DNA of 64,000 bases from Tetracentron sinense (Eukaryota > Streptophyta > Magnoliopsida > Trochodendrales > Trochodendraceae). Positions 44,012-56,412 of the stretch are shown in pieces (the first letter of the stretch is position 1; each line of letters begins with the position of its first letter). Both the position numbers and the translations under genes were made by a program. A model generated the notes under the pieces. That model was not told the origin of the DNA, made no database searches, and saw only the letters and a program-made list of their open reading frames with translations. The stretch lies in assembly GCA_015143295.1 (NCBI GenBank), contig CM026562.1:10134041-10198040 (forward strand), written 5' to 3'.

Positions 44012-46128
44012 TGTAAGACCCCGAAACTTTGGGTCATAGCCTCAGTGAATAGTGTTCCAAGGCTTGAAGTCTTTTTATAAGTTCATTCTTTGGTGAAAGA
44101 AAATGAGAAAATGAAGTTTAAATTGTTTAATGTGTATGACATGTGTTCTAAGTCCTATGGACTCTTGAAATGTTTGAAAAAAAGAAAAAGGCTAAGCTAA
44201 TGAGAAAGAAAATGAGAAAATTAGAAGAAAACAGGGGTAACTGTTCGAACGATTCCAGTGGATGATGAATAAAACATCAGTATTTGAAGACAGTAGCCTA
44301 AACTGTTTGAACGGTTCCATGATTGTTCGAACGATCCTAGAAAATATTGAGTCCAAAATTTGGAAACAACAAATAGTAGGTATAACCATTCGAACGATCA
44401 CATAACCGTTCAAACGATCAATAGACCGTTCGAATGGTCATGCACAGTAAAGTCGCAGATCAGCCTCAAATGCGAGATTTTTAGGGTTTCATCCCCTTGG
44501 GCAATAAATAGAAGTCATTTTCGTGGGTCTTAGGCTAACACTAAACCTAAGAAAGGTTTTGTGAGAAAAGGGGGAGAAAGTTAGGGTTTTGGAGAGGCTT
44601 TCTCAAGATCAAGGGTGAAACCCCAAATATCACCTCAAGGCTTCTCAAGATCAAAGGAGGAGCAAGGATCTTGCAATCCAAGGCGTCCTTCTCACACAAA
44701 GCCTCGAGGATTCGATTCTAAAGTAAGTACTACTACTACCTAGCTTTACTATGATACAAATAGTAAAGACATTTTACTATCTAGCTTTGCTATGATTCCA
44801 AGATTGAAATGAGGATGAATATATGATTTTGAATAGAAATAGTAAGCACTCTACCATCTAGCTTTGTTATCATACAAATGGTAAATGATTTGGGTAAACC
44901 ATATTAGGATCAAATGAGTAATTAGGGGTTTAAGATTTGAGGATTTTTCAATAAAAGAATGAATATAGTTATACTTGTATGTGAGTATTATTATCTTCCA
45001 AGAAACTGTGATTTTAAGTATGATGTGATGAAATAGGCTTAAATGCCAAGATCTTGATGATGTGATGCTAATATGTCTTGTATGAACCATGTGAAGTGTT
45101 TAAAGCATTCTATATATATATAATGATGCTCATAAGTACTCCACGCACAATATGCTTTACATAATCGGGGTTTTTCTCACAAGCATGTATTTCAAGGATC
45201 ATAAGGAATGTTTTTAAAGGAAATTCATAAAAAGAAGCATAAATGCATAAGCATTGACAAAGTCAAATTTTGGGTTGACATTTCTAAGATCGGTTACCTC
45301 ATGCTCACAAGGATCATGTCTAAGATCTTGCATAAATTCTAAGGATCATAAGTTTCGCAAGGCTTTCAAGAACTCGTAAGAAATGTATAAGTCTAAGATC
45401 TTGCATAAGTCTCCAAGGATCATAAGCTCACAAGAACTCAAAAGCTCATAAGAACTCGAACCTCACAAGAAAGCTCATAAGAACTCAAAAGCTCATAAGA
45501 AACTCATAAGAACTCACGAGGCTCATAAGCATTCATAAGAACTCATAAGCATGAACAAGGCGGTTTGTTTTTCATGAAAAATAAGTTTTGATGAAAGATT
45601 TTTCATGACGGCTTTTAAGCATGAATTTTGTGATTAGTATTCCTTTAAGTACTTGTATGTGGTATTATTGTTATTATAGCATTGTTAGCTAGTAGTTATT
45701 GCTCGCTGAGTATTCCATGCTCAGCCATACATTTATGTCGATAGGTCTATTCAACATTCACAACTCCGAGCCATGGGTTGAGGAAGAATAAGCAGAAGAA
45801 GAGGTGAATATCCCATTACAGCTTCAGGAGGACAGGGATCTAGATAGGTGGCCCTATCTAGACTATTGTTGAGTGGAGAGACTATGAGGTTTCTTTTTGT
45901 ATTTTGTTAAAGTGGGCATGTCCACTTCACTTTTGGATTACGTTACTTTGAATAACTTGGAATACTGACCATGTATAGAGAAAGAAATTTCAAGTTTACG
46001 CTTCCGCACTACTTTATGCTTCCGCTATGTTGTGCCTTGTATATTTTTCCAGGATGGTTTGGTATCGGATTTTTCACATCACAAGTCAAAGTATCCCTAA
46101 CTCCCAAGGGATATTTTTGGTCGCAACA
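44012..46128 (+). mobile_element. Solo LTR, 2,117 bp, imperfect 5-bp duplication
   Basis: It starts TGTAAGACCCCGAAAC and ends GGATATTTTTGGTCGCAACA, matching the family ends. Flanks are TGAAT (left) and TGTAT (right), 4 of 5 identical. A TATA-like CAATAAATAG is at about 44502, with the palindrome array upstream. Near 45350-45550 ACTCATAAGAACTCA-type words repeat many times. Confidence 0.82.
44243..44436. repeat. Array of six palindromes, GTTCGAAC type, 20-bp phase
   Basis: Motifs start at 44243 (GTTCGAAC), 44305, 44325, 44388, 44408 and 44428. Spacings within blocks are exactly 20 bp, and the second and third blocks are 83 bp apart. Flanking words are CCGTT...ACGATC. The array lies about 65 bp upstream of the TATA-like box. 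Confidence 0.92.
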
Positions 46129-46310
46129 TGTATAAATACTTGCAAATATACCATTAAGTCAAACAAAAGAGAACTACACAATGGTGAGAAGAGAATAACC
46201 ACTTTACGTATAAAATTAAAGATATAAGCCGGAAAAATTCGATTATGCTTATTTAAATGAGGATTATTAAGTAAAATTAAGTACTTATCAGTCAACATAT
46301 ATGGAAACCA

Positions 46311-46792
46311 GGGTTACCTAGTTTGCTACCTACTAATGCGAACTGCGAACTGCAAACTGCAAACTGGTTCAAAGCGAACCAGTTCGCGGTTCGGTTCATT
46401 TGGATTCGTGAAATTGAGCGAACCTGCTACCTGAACCCAATAGGTTTGGTTTGGCGAACTTTTTGTTCGGGTTTAGCAAATTTGTTCTTTAAGTTAGGCG
46501 AACTTATACTTTGAGTTCGGCAAATATGTTTTCTGGGTTGGCAAACTTGCCATAAAATCTATTTTTTAATGCTTTTTTAAATAACCTATTTATAATATAT
46601 TTATTTACATGATTTATTTATATATATATATATACAATATCAATATTATATAAGCGAACCAAGTTAGCGAACCAAACTAAAGAACTAAGCAAACCGAGAA
46701 ACTAACTATCTCATTTTACCCCTGGCGAACCGGGTTCACTCTAGAGTGACGAATTGCGAACCCGAATTCAAACCGATGAACCAGGTAACATT
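46311..46792. mobile_element. Nonautonomous element of GCGAAC/GTTCGC words
   Basis: Both ends are built from GGTTACCTAGTTTGC-like and inverse GAACCAGGTAAC-like sequence. GCGAACC and GGTTCGC words abound on both sides of an AT-rich core. The pattern suggests a hAT-type foldback, but no exact target duplication was identified. Confidence 0.5.
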
Positions 46793-46799
46793 GATAGAA

Positions 46800-48611
46800 A
46801 CTACTCGTATCTGATTCATATTCAAATTCATTTACTTAGATAATTATCTGAATAGGTATCTGGTAGAGCTAATTCAAACAGTAATTTTATTATTCGTTTA
46901 TGATCAAATATGTACTTGAATATTGATATATCTTATTCGATAAATATCTGACCGATTATATATATATATATATATATATATAAGTATATAATATTATAAG
47001 TTTATAAGACTAAACCACCCTTATTAATATAATTTTTTTTTAATAATTTTAAAATACTTAAATTCTTTTTATTAATATAGACAACGATACAATATTAATT
47101 AGTTATATTTTTTATAAAAAAAATTGACATTTAAAAAAAAAATTTAAGAGTAATAAGATAATTTGAATATTATCTGAATTCAAATATTTTAATCAAAGTT
47201 GGATACACCTACTCTATTTCACTATCCATAGGATATTTAACCGAATTTGTATAGTTGGATATGCTATCAGATACAAATTCAGATATATACTAGTCGCTTC
47301 GAATTCCCTCCATTTATAGCTCTAGCTGTATCATCTATCTTCATTACTTGTAAGTTAGTTGTATGAGTGAGCCCTCGCACCATGTCACTCAAGGGAATTG
47401 AACTCTGAATCTCCTCCTATTTGATAGGATGCTTTATTCAAAATTTTTATAAAGGGTAGGTCCATAGGGATGCATTGGTAATACATAAAGGCCCTCATTT
47501 TTATCTATTGCTTTCTAGGAATACCCCTTTGTCATGTCATCTAACATATAGGAATAACCCATATATTTTGACATTTAGTAATATCTCACTTATGTTAACA
47601 CTTAATAATAAATTCATGTCTTCTTATAAATGAATATTGTGCCATTTGATCTCAGACCCTAGACCTTTTAGAGAGTGAATGTTTGTGTTTCAAGGAACAT
47701 CAAATATGTCAGAAAATTTCCTTTCATTTTGTTAAGCACTCTCTTAAATTTCGTTCTTAGAAAACTTCAGAGATTGTAAGCACCCCTTTTTGCACCACTA
47801 CAAGGCTATAGACACCCTATTTTGCACGATCAAGTGCTCTTGAGCCTAAATGGTCTCAATTCTTCTTCGAATCCTCTTCTAAGTCTTTAAAGTGGAACCT
47901 CCCTCATAGGAATTACCTTAGAGTCTTCACTACCCCTACAAACCTTGTAGGACTATAAAAAAATCCACTTATATCCTAACCCCAAGATAGAGGTATTTGG
48001 TCCTTTATTACCCTAAAATAGGACCTGGCCCTAAATGAAAATTTTAGATTTTACATAAACTCCATGATAATATTAAATACCTTAAAAGCCCTTTTAAGTA
48101 ATTTAAAACTCAATTTATAGAACAATAATGATTTTTTAATTTTGATGAAACCAAGATCTTCTAGAATTCAAATGGTTTCAAACTCAATTTTTAGAGTATG
48201 GTTAATTTCATAATTTTGATAAAATCAAGCCTTATTCTTGCACTATGGACATATTTTACCTTTGAGAAATTGTATTATTCATAGGTTTTAGACATCTTAT
48301 TTATAAAAGTTCCGCCTCAAATGGCTAAAACACCCCTAAACCCCATTAGTCCCACATGGGAAGTGGGAGGATTTCTCTTCCTATTATTATCCTATAAAAC
48401 CCCCTCCTCAACCCAAGCTTGGAACCCACAACATTTGAATACCTACACGATCCTACTCTCATTCTCAAGCTTTTGAAGAGCTAGGTAATTGTTAGGCACC
48501 TCTTACACTAGATATTTTAGCATTCTCCAATCTCATCTCTTATATTTTTGTGTAGCTTTTCAAATCTGAGGACTTGAACCTTCAAATATGGGTGTTTAAA
48601 GGTAAGCATTT
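46800..48611. other. Intergenic, nothing firmly recognised
   Basis: 46800-47300 has inverted ATCTGAAT/ATTCAGAT words suggesting another AT-rich MITE. Near 48345-48400, AGTCCCACATGGG and then CCTATAAAACCCC look like an LTR promoter. No LTR ends were found. Confidence 0.35.
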
Positions 48612-48900
48612 CTTTAACTCGGGGGCGTTTGACAACACTATTAATAAGTGCTTATATAACTTATTGATTAAAATAAGTACTTATTTATAAATAAACTTGT
48701 TTAGTAAAATTCAATAAGCAATAAGTGAAAGTGGTTTAAACCCCTAAAAAATAAGTTACCTAATAGGTACTTATTTAAAGCACTTATGAATAAGTAGAAT
48801 TTCTGTCGATCAAACCCACATTTTCCATTCTCACATTCACACGAAAAACAGCTTGGAGCGTGGGAAGTTTTCCTCCTCCATCTCAAAACTCAGGTAAGGT

Positions 48901-48958
48901 CCTTCCTCCTCCTCCTCCTCCTCCTCCTCTTCTTCTTCTTCTTCTTCTTCTTCTTCTC
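48901..48958 (+). repeat. (CCT)n(CTT)n microsatellite
   Basis: About nine CCT/TCC units run into about ten TTC units, 290 bp inside the left end of the Harbinger-like element. Confidence 0.95.
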
Positions 48959-49187
48959 CTTCTCTGGATTTAGTTCTTCAATCGATGCATAAGGATAGGA
49001 TTATTTTGTTGATCAGTAAATAGGGTTATTGTTGGGTGTTTGATCGGTGAATATGTTGTCAACAACTATTTCCAAAAGAAGGGCCAAGCTGTAGGGACTT
49101 GTGACTTTGCGAGCATTGCTACCATTACTGCATCTAACCCAAGTAAGCTCCAAATAAATTCCTCTCCTTCCTACCCTTTACATATTG

Positions 49188-49189
<2 letters not shown>

Positions 49190-49235
<46 letters not shown>

Positions 49236-49259
49236 GTATAGAGAGAGAGAGAGAGAGAA
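49190..49259 (+). repeat. Compound (TA)n(TGTA)n(GA)n microsatellite
   Basis: A TA run is followed by four to five GTAT units and then a GA run. It explains the Tyr/Ile and Glu/Arg repeats in the translated frame, which is not a gene. Confidence 0.95.
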
Positions 49260-51990
49260 AATACTGACTTTTGTTTCTAATTTTTGTTATATTTTCCTTG
49301 GTGATTTGAAGACACTAGTGGCTCGTGTATTTATCCTTCAAGTTCCAGGTTTGCTTTCTATCCCCTTTAATTTTGATATTTTCTGGTGTTAGGAAGTGGT
49401 AGAGAAAATGCATGTTACATGGAATTATTTGTTTATCTAATATATTATTTATTATTCTTTTGATTTCTAGTGAGGTTTTTCCATAACTTTGTTGGAGAAT
49501 CTGGTTTAGCATGGCTCTAACCTTAGGTAGTGCATATGTTTCGACTTTAGTTGTTACCATCTACAATGTACGATCATGTCTGTCTTATATGAAATTGAAA
49601 CTTGATTCTGAAAAGTGATGCTAAAACAAGATAAAATTATGAATAACTGGTAAAGTGGCAAGGCAAAATTCTCATATTTGGAACAAAGTACAGTTTGCAC
49701 CAGAAACCCCATATCAAATTGCATTAGAACTACTTCAAATTTTTTATAGTTTAGTAATTGACTTTGATAAACATGTTGTCATGATCACCAGCATTGGCCT
49801 TTGAGGGGCATGTTACTATGGTGGAGAGCCCTTATCATTGAGAGAGACATCCTTTTAACAATTCCTACTACCCATCTAGTCTAATCTCCCTTCTTCTATA
49901 GATGCTTAAAAACTATGTTGAGAGGGTGATGGGTTCTATTTTAAAGTCTTTCTTTGGTTATTATGTCCCCTGCCATGAAATTTTTTTACATAAAAACACT
50001 TCATGCTCTTTCCCTCTCTCGAGGCGGAGGGCATGGCCAATTGTAGACCAACTAGCAGTCTTAGTCCCCTTGGCATTTGTTCTTTTTAATGTGGCAAACA
50101 TGAAATAGAAAATTGTAGAATTTAACTATGGGAGTGAAGCAATACGCTTGGAGATGGTGGGCAGAGTTGAAAGGTAGGTGGTGAACCTTGCTCTCTCAAG
50201 TCCACCCTCAATTTGTTTGAATTTCAATTTCTTCTGAAGTACGTGTTAGATTACAGAGGGTTATTGGTTCTTTCTTGAAAAGTTCAATCAGTAAAACCTT
50301 CATACTTTTATGTAATTCTATTACTAGTAAATTTAGCGTATTTGACATTCAGAAAATAATGAATGCATGTATTTTTGTCTCCTAATTTGGTTATTTCTCT
50401 CCCTCCCTGATCTAAACACGTATTGTTTGTAGTTTCGTATCGTGCCCCAAAACCCCACCTAAGAGAATGTGAAATGTTGGCATGTGACTTACTTAACAAA
50501 CAATCCTGTTAAATGCATTTAAGGCATACTAAAATACGAACTTAAAAATTTCTTCAATTAATAACATCAATTAAATTCATAATCCCTAACTGCAACTGAA
50601 ATATAATAAATCCTGATCATCCATAATGATCATAATCAAAACTAAACTAAACTAAACATGAATCTCCAAAAAGTCAATGAAAGTCTTCCTAAAATTTGAC
50701 TACTAATAAATTAATTTCAACAGTAGGGCCAACAATCAAGATCCCGCTCTTATTCAGGATAATCACCTTCCGGTTCCTCTAAGTATTCCTCTTCTTCCTA
50801 CGGACCGGGCGCACAAATATCAAAACCTGAAACTATCGACAACAAAAGTTATTGGCTGAGTAACAAGTTACTCCGTGTATATAACAGACCATAGTGAACA
50901 ATATAATGAATATTAACTTGCATGCATTTTACACATTCATACATCAATTCACATGTATAATCAGAGTGCGGAAAACAAACAGGTACATTATGTCAATTGA
51001 TTTCTTTACTTTCTTACTTTTCATACTTTCTTACTTTTTATACTTCATACTTTATTGTTTCATGAACCACCCATTCACATGCATTGATAATAAATTAAAA
51101 TACCGCTTTACCGTATAAGGAAATGAGTTACTATACTTTACTTTACCGAGATACCACCTTTCGTACATTATCTGACACGGATGGCTTAGTACGTTTTTCG
51201 GTACGACGGCTTACTTACTTGTGCATATTTGTCGCCCATTTGATAGTATTCGGCAGTGCAAAATACAACATGCATTATCGCTTTTGTGTATCTTTCTTTC
51301 TTTCTCACTTACTTACTTTACTTTTGGTCTTACTTATAATCTTCGTAGTGTCTTTAATTCTCTCTTCATTCTTATGCATATTTTTCATTCGTGAGTGCAC
51401 AATGATACACCTTTTGTTTAAATTACACCTAAGACTAACCATCAAGAGCCATAGGATATCTCATCATAACGTCTCATTCCACTATGTTAACCAAGCCTAG
51501 GCAAGCTTGACTTTCAATAAAGGTTCATTTACCCAAATGTAAATCACGTATAAAAAAACATAAAAGAAACACACCACCTTTCATATTTCCAATGATTCAA
51601 AAATCTAAAATCACAATTTATATTAAAATGCACATAAATCACGATCTAATTTAAATATCAAAATCCACTTTTGTTTAATCAAGATCAATATCCTAATTAT
51701 AACACTTTTCATCAATAATTATTCTCATGAATTATAAACATAAAATCAAACTCACATAAATTAAAATCCCATAAATAACTTGAAAAAAAAATCGGTGAAC
51801 CTCAAATTCGATGTTTGAGTTGAGAACTCACATGTTCGAGGGGATGGTCCGGTTTCCCTACAAGTTTATCTATCCTTTTTATAATTTTAACAATTAAGTT
51901 ATTAACTTAAGGAATGATAAAATTTGAGTGCGGAAGTAGAAAACCAAGCAAGCCATAACACAAGGATTTTTACATGGAAATCCTTCTGGG

Positions 51991-53236
51991 AAAAACCACG
52001 GGACCTAGTCCAGTCATAAGAATCCACTAAGACAAAGTTAACAAGAACTTACAAGATTCGAACTTGACTTCTTCAAACTCGACACTACGATCCTTCATTT
52101 CTTAGTTCTCCACGCCTCAAAAAGTCATAACATACTCTCAAGTTCCGTGATCAACCGCAATCGCTCGTACTTTTCTTTGTATCTCGAAAATAGTCCACGA
52201 TCATCCGATCGATCTCCGTTAAGGACAGCTTTAGATTCCACCAACCAAATCACTCTACCACGATCCTTCTAAGATCGATTTCCTTCGCAAAGGCTCCGGA
52301 ACACTCCGGCCAAGTTGTTCTATCCAAAACAGGTTGATGGTTTGATAAGAATCAACTCCTAGATGGATTCCTTCAATGGAAAAGTCCAAACAAGCAAGAA
52401 TGGAGCTTTAGGCTTGCAAACTCTAGGATGAAAGCATCTAACAAAGGGGAGGAGAATAATAAGTTTCAGAGTTTTTATGCACTTTAGAAGGAGTTAAAAA
52501 CCCTCTCTATACTCTCCCAAAGATGTTCTCCACAAACTAGAGGGGTTTACACTTTATAGGGAATCAAAATCCAAGTTTAGAAGTTGCTTAAAAGTGTTTA
52601 AAAAACCAAAAATAGACAAAAAAAATCGTTTTTGTAAAATTCCCATATTAGGGTCGATCCTGGGGGTTACTTGGGTCGACCCAACTATGCACTTGGGTCA
52701 ACCCAAGTATCCTCTAGGGTCGGCCCTCAAATTTTCAACGTTCTGCCAAAATATGTCATACATAATTTCTTATACTCAGGGCAGACCCTCAATGCCCAGG
52801 GTCGACCTTGAGGTGCAAATACGTTTTTCAAAAGTCATTTTTGGCTCTCGCACCCTTCACGAAAGTTGTAGCTCTTTTCGACACGGAAAAACCACGGGAC
52901 CTAGTCCAGCCAAGAGAATCCACTAAGACAAAATTAACAAGAACTTATAAGACTCGAACTTGACTCCTTTAGACTCGACACTATAATCCTTCAATTCTTA
53001 GTCCTCCAGGCCTCGAAAAGTCATCACGTACTCTCAAGTTCCGTGATCAACTGCAGTCGCTCGTACTTCTCTTTGTGTCTCGAAAACAGTCCACGATTTT
53101 CCGATTGATCTCTGTCAATGACGGCTTCGGATTCCACCGACCAAATCACTCTATCACGATCCTTCTCGGATCGATCTCCTTCGCAAAGGCTCCGGAACAC
53201 TCCGGCCAAGTTGTTCTATCTAGAACGGGTTGATGG
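51991..53236. repeat. Two direct 350-bp repeats, 895 bp apart
   Basis: Copies at 51991-52340 and 52886-53236 both run from AAAACCACGGGACCTAGTCC to GGCCAAGTTGTTCTATC plus GGTTGATGG, with roughly 10-12% differences by eye. The intervening part holds the palindrome array and TATA-like word. Confidence 0.92.
52651..52808. repeat. Array of six palindromes, GGGTCGACCC type, 22-bp phase
   Basis: Motifs start at 52651, 52673, 52695, 52717, 52779 and 52799. Spacings are 22, 22, 22, 62 and 20 bp. The best copy is TTGGGTCGACCCAA. In the reverse orientation of the element the array ends about 90 bp before its TATA-like box. Confidence 0.92.
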
Positions 53237-55960
53237 TCGTTTTGGATATATTATGAAGCAAAATCCGAGCTACGGTTTGGGAGATATGCCACCTACAAGC
53301 AACCTTGGTTTTTTGAAAAATTTCAGAATTTTTAACTTTGTTTTGCACTACATATCTCACCACCTAGTGTCCATACGATTAGTCTAGATCACTTCCCACC
53401 TAAGGTATCATATTAGGATTATTCTAAGTCAATTCTCACCTATGGTCACATGGTATCTAGGTCACTTACAATCCTATGAAGGAAACGAAGAAGATGTTCA
53501 ATCGAGTCTTCAACCGGTCTTATTCGGTCTTCAACTTCACTTGTCGTGGATACTTGAAGGCAATGACACAAGACACACACCTAGACACCTAGACTTACTT
53601 ATTTTGATACCAGAATAAGCCAACACAAAAAACATGGACTTTACATAACTCATTAATTCAATTCCATCAATTCATCCTATTCTCCTCATAAATCCACACA
53701 CTTCAATAAAATTTCCCAACCCTTGTTGACTCATAAACAAATTTAACATGGTTCTTCACATCCTAATTTAGCGATTCAATGATAATGAAACGAAATCATA
53801 AATATGGTTATTCACATCCTATTTTAACGATTTAAGAATAATGAAACAAAATCATAAATATGGTTATTCACATCTTATTTTAACGATTCAAAAATAATGA
53901 AACGGAATCATAAATATAGTTATTCACATCCTACATATTCTTACATTCTTACTTAGATTTACTCTTTTTAATTCATTATTTAGGTTAATATTCAAAATAT
54001 GGATCCCTAGATTTGTTATTTTACCTCTCTTGATCGCTTCCCTACGATCTTACGCTTGCGAATAACCTTGATCTTGATTTCCGAGCCTTTCTTTAAGGTT
54101 TCTCTAATCAAATCTTGAATTTAAGAACGGTATCTCATCCAAGTCTTAATCCAAGGAAAGTGTCACACCTCAACAATGATCTAAGAAGCAAGATCCCACA
54201 TCCAAGATTGAATAAAGGATGAAGGTTAAGGCTACACGAGGAGAAGATGGAGTTCACGGCTCGCAAGATTTATCCCAAAATAATCAAGATCCAATACTGA
54301 TCTCACTTGGAAGGTCTCTTGGGTTCACGGCAACAAGGTCCGTACAAGAGATCATCTACAAGCCCTTGGTTATTCTCCTTCATGAAGATCACATTCAAAG
54401 TAATGATGATCTTTTGTCACGTAGCTAATTTCCTATTTCAAGATTGCTTCTCTTTGCAAGAGCATTCACGGCCAAGAGATAGGAAATAGAAAATGGTTAT
54501 CCTCCACCATTGAGATCTCCTAAGATAAAGATAAAAGATAAATACAAAGATAAAGATCAACATAAAAGCATAGTTGCCTAGGAGAGGGTATTACGTTCAA
54601 GAGAGAATCTTAGGGTTATGGTTTTTTTTCTTTTTTCTCTTCTAATACATAAAAATAGAAAAAGTAACATTCCAAAAAGAAGAGTGGAGAGATTCTCCAC
54701 TTGCTTATTTCTCAAAAAGGTATTTTTGTCCTATTTGAAAAACTTCTCTTTCTCTCTCCTAATGATGGCTCCACTAAAGCATTCCTAAGGAGGATGTTCC
54801 AAACACCCTTTTATTTTGTTATTATTTTTCTCACATAAGCCACATGTGATCTCCCTTCTCTTGGAACCTCACGGCCACACCTCCTCTTCCTTTCATTTTT
54901 GTTTTACTTGATTAATAAGCCTTAATTAATATTTTTTTTTTTTTTTTTTTTTCATAGGAACTAATGCATTAAAATCAAACATATTTTTTTAGGAACTTCA
55001 AATAAATGGCACGAATACCGAAAAATTAAATTCAGGTTCTTACATTTCGTAATTTTTGAAAAATGGTGTTTTTAAATGATAAAAGTGTCTTGTTGGTGAT
55101 AAAAGTCACTTCTCTTGTAGATATGAGACTTTCATTTAGGAACATCAACATGATGTCATAATGTTGATCTTATTTAGAGAACTTATCTAAGGTTTTTTTT
55201 TTGCTGATCTGAACCATGACTTACATATAAAATTATTTTAGTTTGACAATTGTTGAAAGTCTGTTAATCCAGGAATCAAGAGAAATGAAGATACACAAAC
55301 ATTCAAGAGAACCAATTCAGCTCAATTTCTCCACGGATTACAATTACAGTCAAGACTTTAGTATTGCCAATAGCCTTGTGGAAGGGTGGGTAAGGGCATC
55401 CTCACAATGGGAATAGATCCAACTCTAGTGATGGGCCCACTTTCTTCTCCCCCTCTGCTCTCCAATCACCTTTTTTGGATGACTTTTCTCTCTAATGTAC
55501 ACGAGCACCATTAGGTGGGTGGTTGCCTAATTGCTAAATATGGTGAAGTCTTTTTGTACTGATTCCATAGGTCTAATAACCAAATCCATCTACCCAATAC
55601 CTATTAGCCTCCTTGCCTCCTCTTGAAATTAGAAAACAAAAGGACCGAAAATGGAGAAGGGCGAAAAATATCAAGGAAACTAAACATACAAAACAAAAGG
55701 AGTAACATATACATAAACCAACTACAATTACACTAGGTCACCAACATAAGAACTCTATTATTAATAATTGTTGGGTGGGAAGGCTCAACACATGATTCAT
55801 GCGTCTTACTAGTAACTATTCGTAATCCTCAACATAATTTCGTTCATGCTCTTACATATAATTATATGTTTTTTTTTTGTTTTGTTATATTACATAAAAT
55901 ATCCTTAAATATATTCATGTGATTGTAATTTAAAATATTGTTTCGTGGGGTCATATTAGT

Positions 55961-56412
55961 ATTATGTTTTTGATGTTGAGTTTACTCATATGCATGATTT
56001 TATGGCACCATACCGAAATGTTTCGTATTGGTTGAATGCCTATCATTGTGGTGTTCGCCCTCATGATAGAAAAGAAACATTCAATTATGTGCATTCATCT
56101 TTGAAGAATGTAATTGAGCGGTCATTTGGAGTGCTAAAGGCTCATTTTTCCATTTTGAAGAAAATGACTCAATATTCGTTTTCAACACAAAGGAATATAG
56201 TAGTTGATGCGATGACATTGTACAACTTCATCATTAGGAAAGAAGATATCACAGATTATCTATTTCAGTAGTATGAAAACAAAAATATTGCTAATGATAT
56301 AGATCATGATACTGATAATGCTACTCCTGTAATTAATGAAGCATGAATGGGTGAACAAATGGAGATGTTAATTGTTAGAGATGCAATTGCAGATGCTATC
56401 TTTCAAAGTTAA
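55961..56412 (+). pseudogene. PIF/Harbinger transposase C-terminal remains (DDE_Tnp_4)
   Basis: The frame reads YYVFDVEF...FMAPYRNVSYWLNAY, then ETFNYVHSSLKNVIERSFGV, LKAHFSILKKM and QRNIVVDAMTLYNFI. It ends with a MLIVRDAIADAIFQS-like tail after two in-frame stops. This is the last third of the plant Harbinger endonuclease: the Asp of the YYL.D.GY box and the Glu of NVIER.FGVLK are present, and everything upstream is gone. It cannot encode an active transposase. It lies just inside the right end of the element. Confidence 0.9.

Larger units (their letters stand above)
51850..53625 (-). mobile_element. Nested LTR-type element, TGTTGGCTTATTCTGG start
   Basis: On the reverse strand it starts TGTTGGCTTATTCTGGTATC (from 53625). 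The left boundary is not fixed. A TATA-like CCTATAAAGTG lies at about 52549-52560. It carries two 350-bp direct repeats and a palindrome array. Copia-like wording is suggested but no protein-coding part was seen. Confidence 0.6.
50438..55044 (-). mobile_element. Reverse-strand solo LTR with nested element, TTTCG duplication
   Basis: On the + strand it starts TATCGTGCCCCAAAACCCC (first G mutated to A) and ends TTCAGGTTCTTACA, with TTTCG exactly at 50433-50437 and 55045-55049. It is the fifth member of the LTR family. Another LTR element (about 51850-53625) is nested in it, leaving about 2.8 kb of its own. It has no coding content. Confidence 0.88.

Noticed and set aside
44007..46133. Perfect target duplication for the LTR at 44012-46128
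   Set aside because: Flanks are TGAAT and TGTAT, so the duplication is imperfect; the call rests on family-specific ends instead.
48345..48405. snRNA-like promoter (AGTCCCACATGG plus TATAAAA)
   Set aside because: Spacing is roughly right, but no U1, U2, U4, U5 or U6 sequence follows. The wording is common in LTR promoters.
49040..49267. 75-codon ORF ending in Tyr-Ile and Glu-Arg repeats
   Set aside because: The C-terminal half is a compound microsatellite; no domain was recognised.
51123..51500. 125-codon hydrophobic ORF
   Set aside because: It lies within a reverse-strand solo LTR, is T-rich, and has no recognisable domain.
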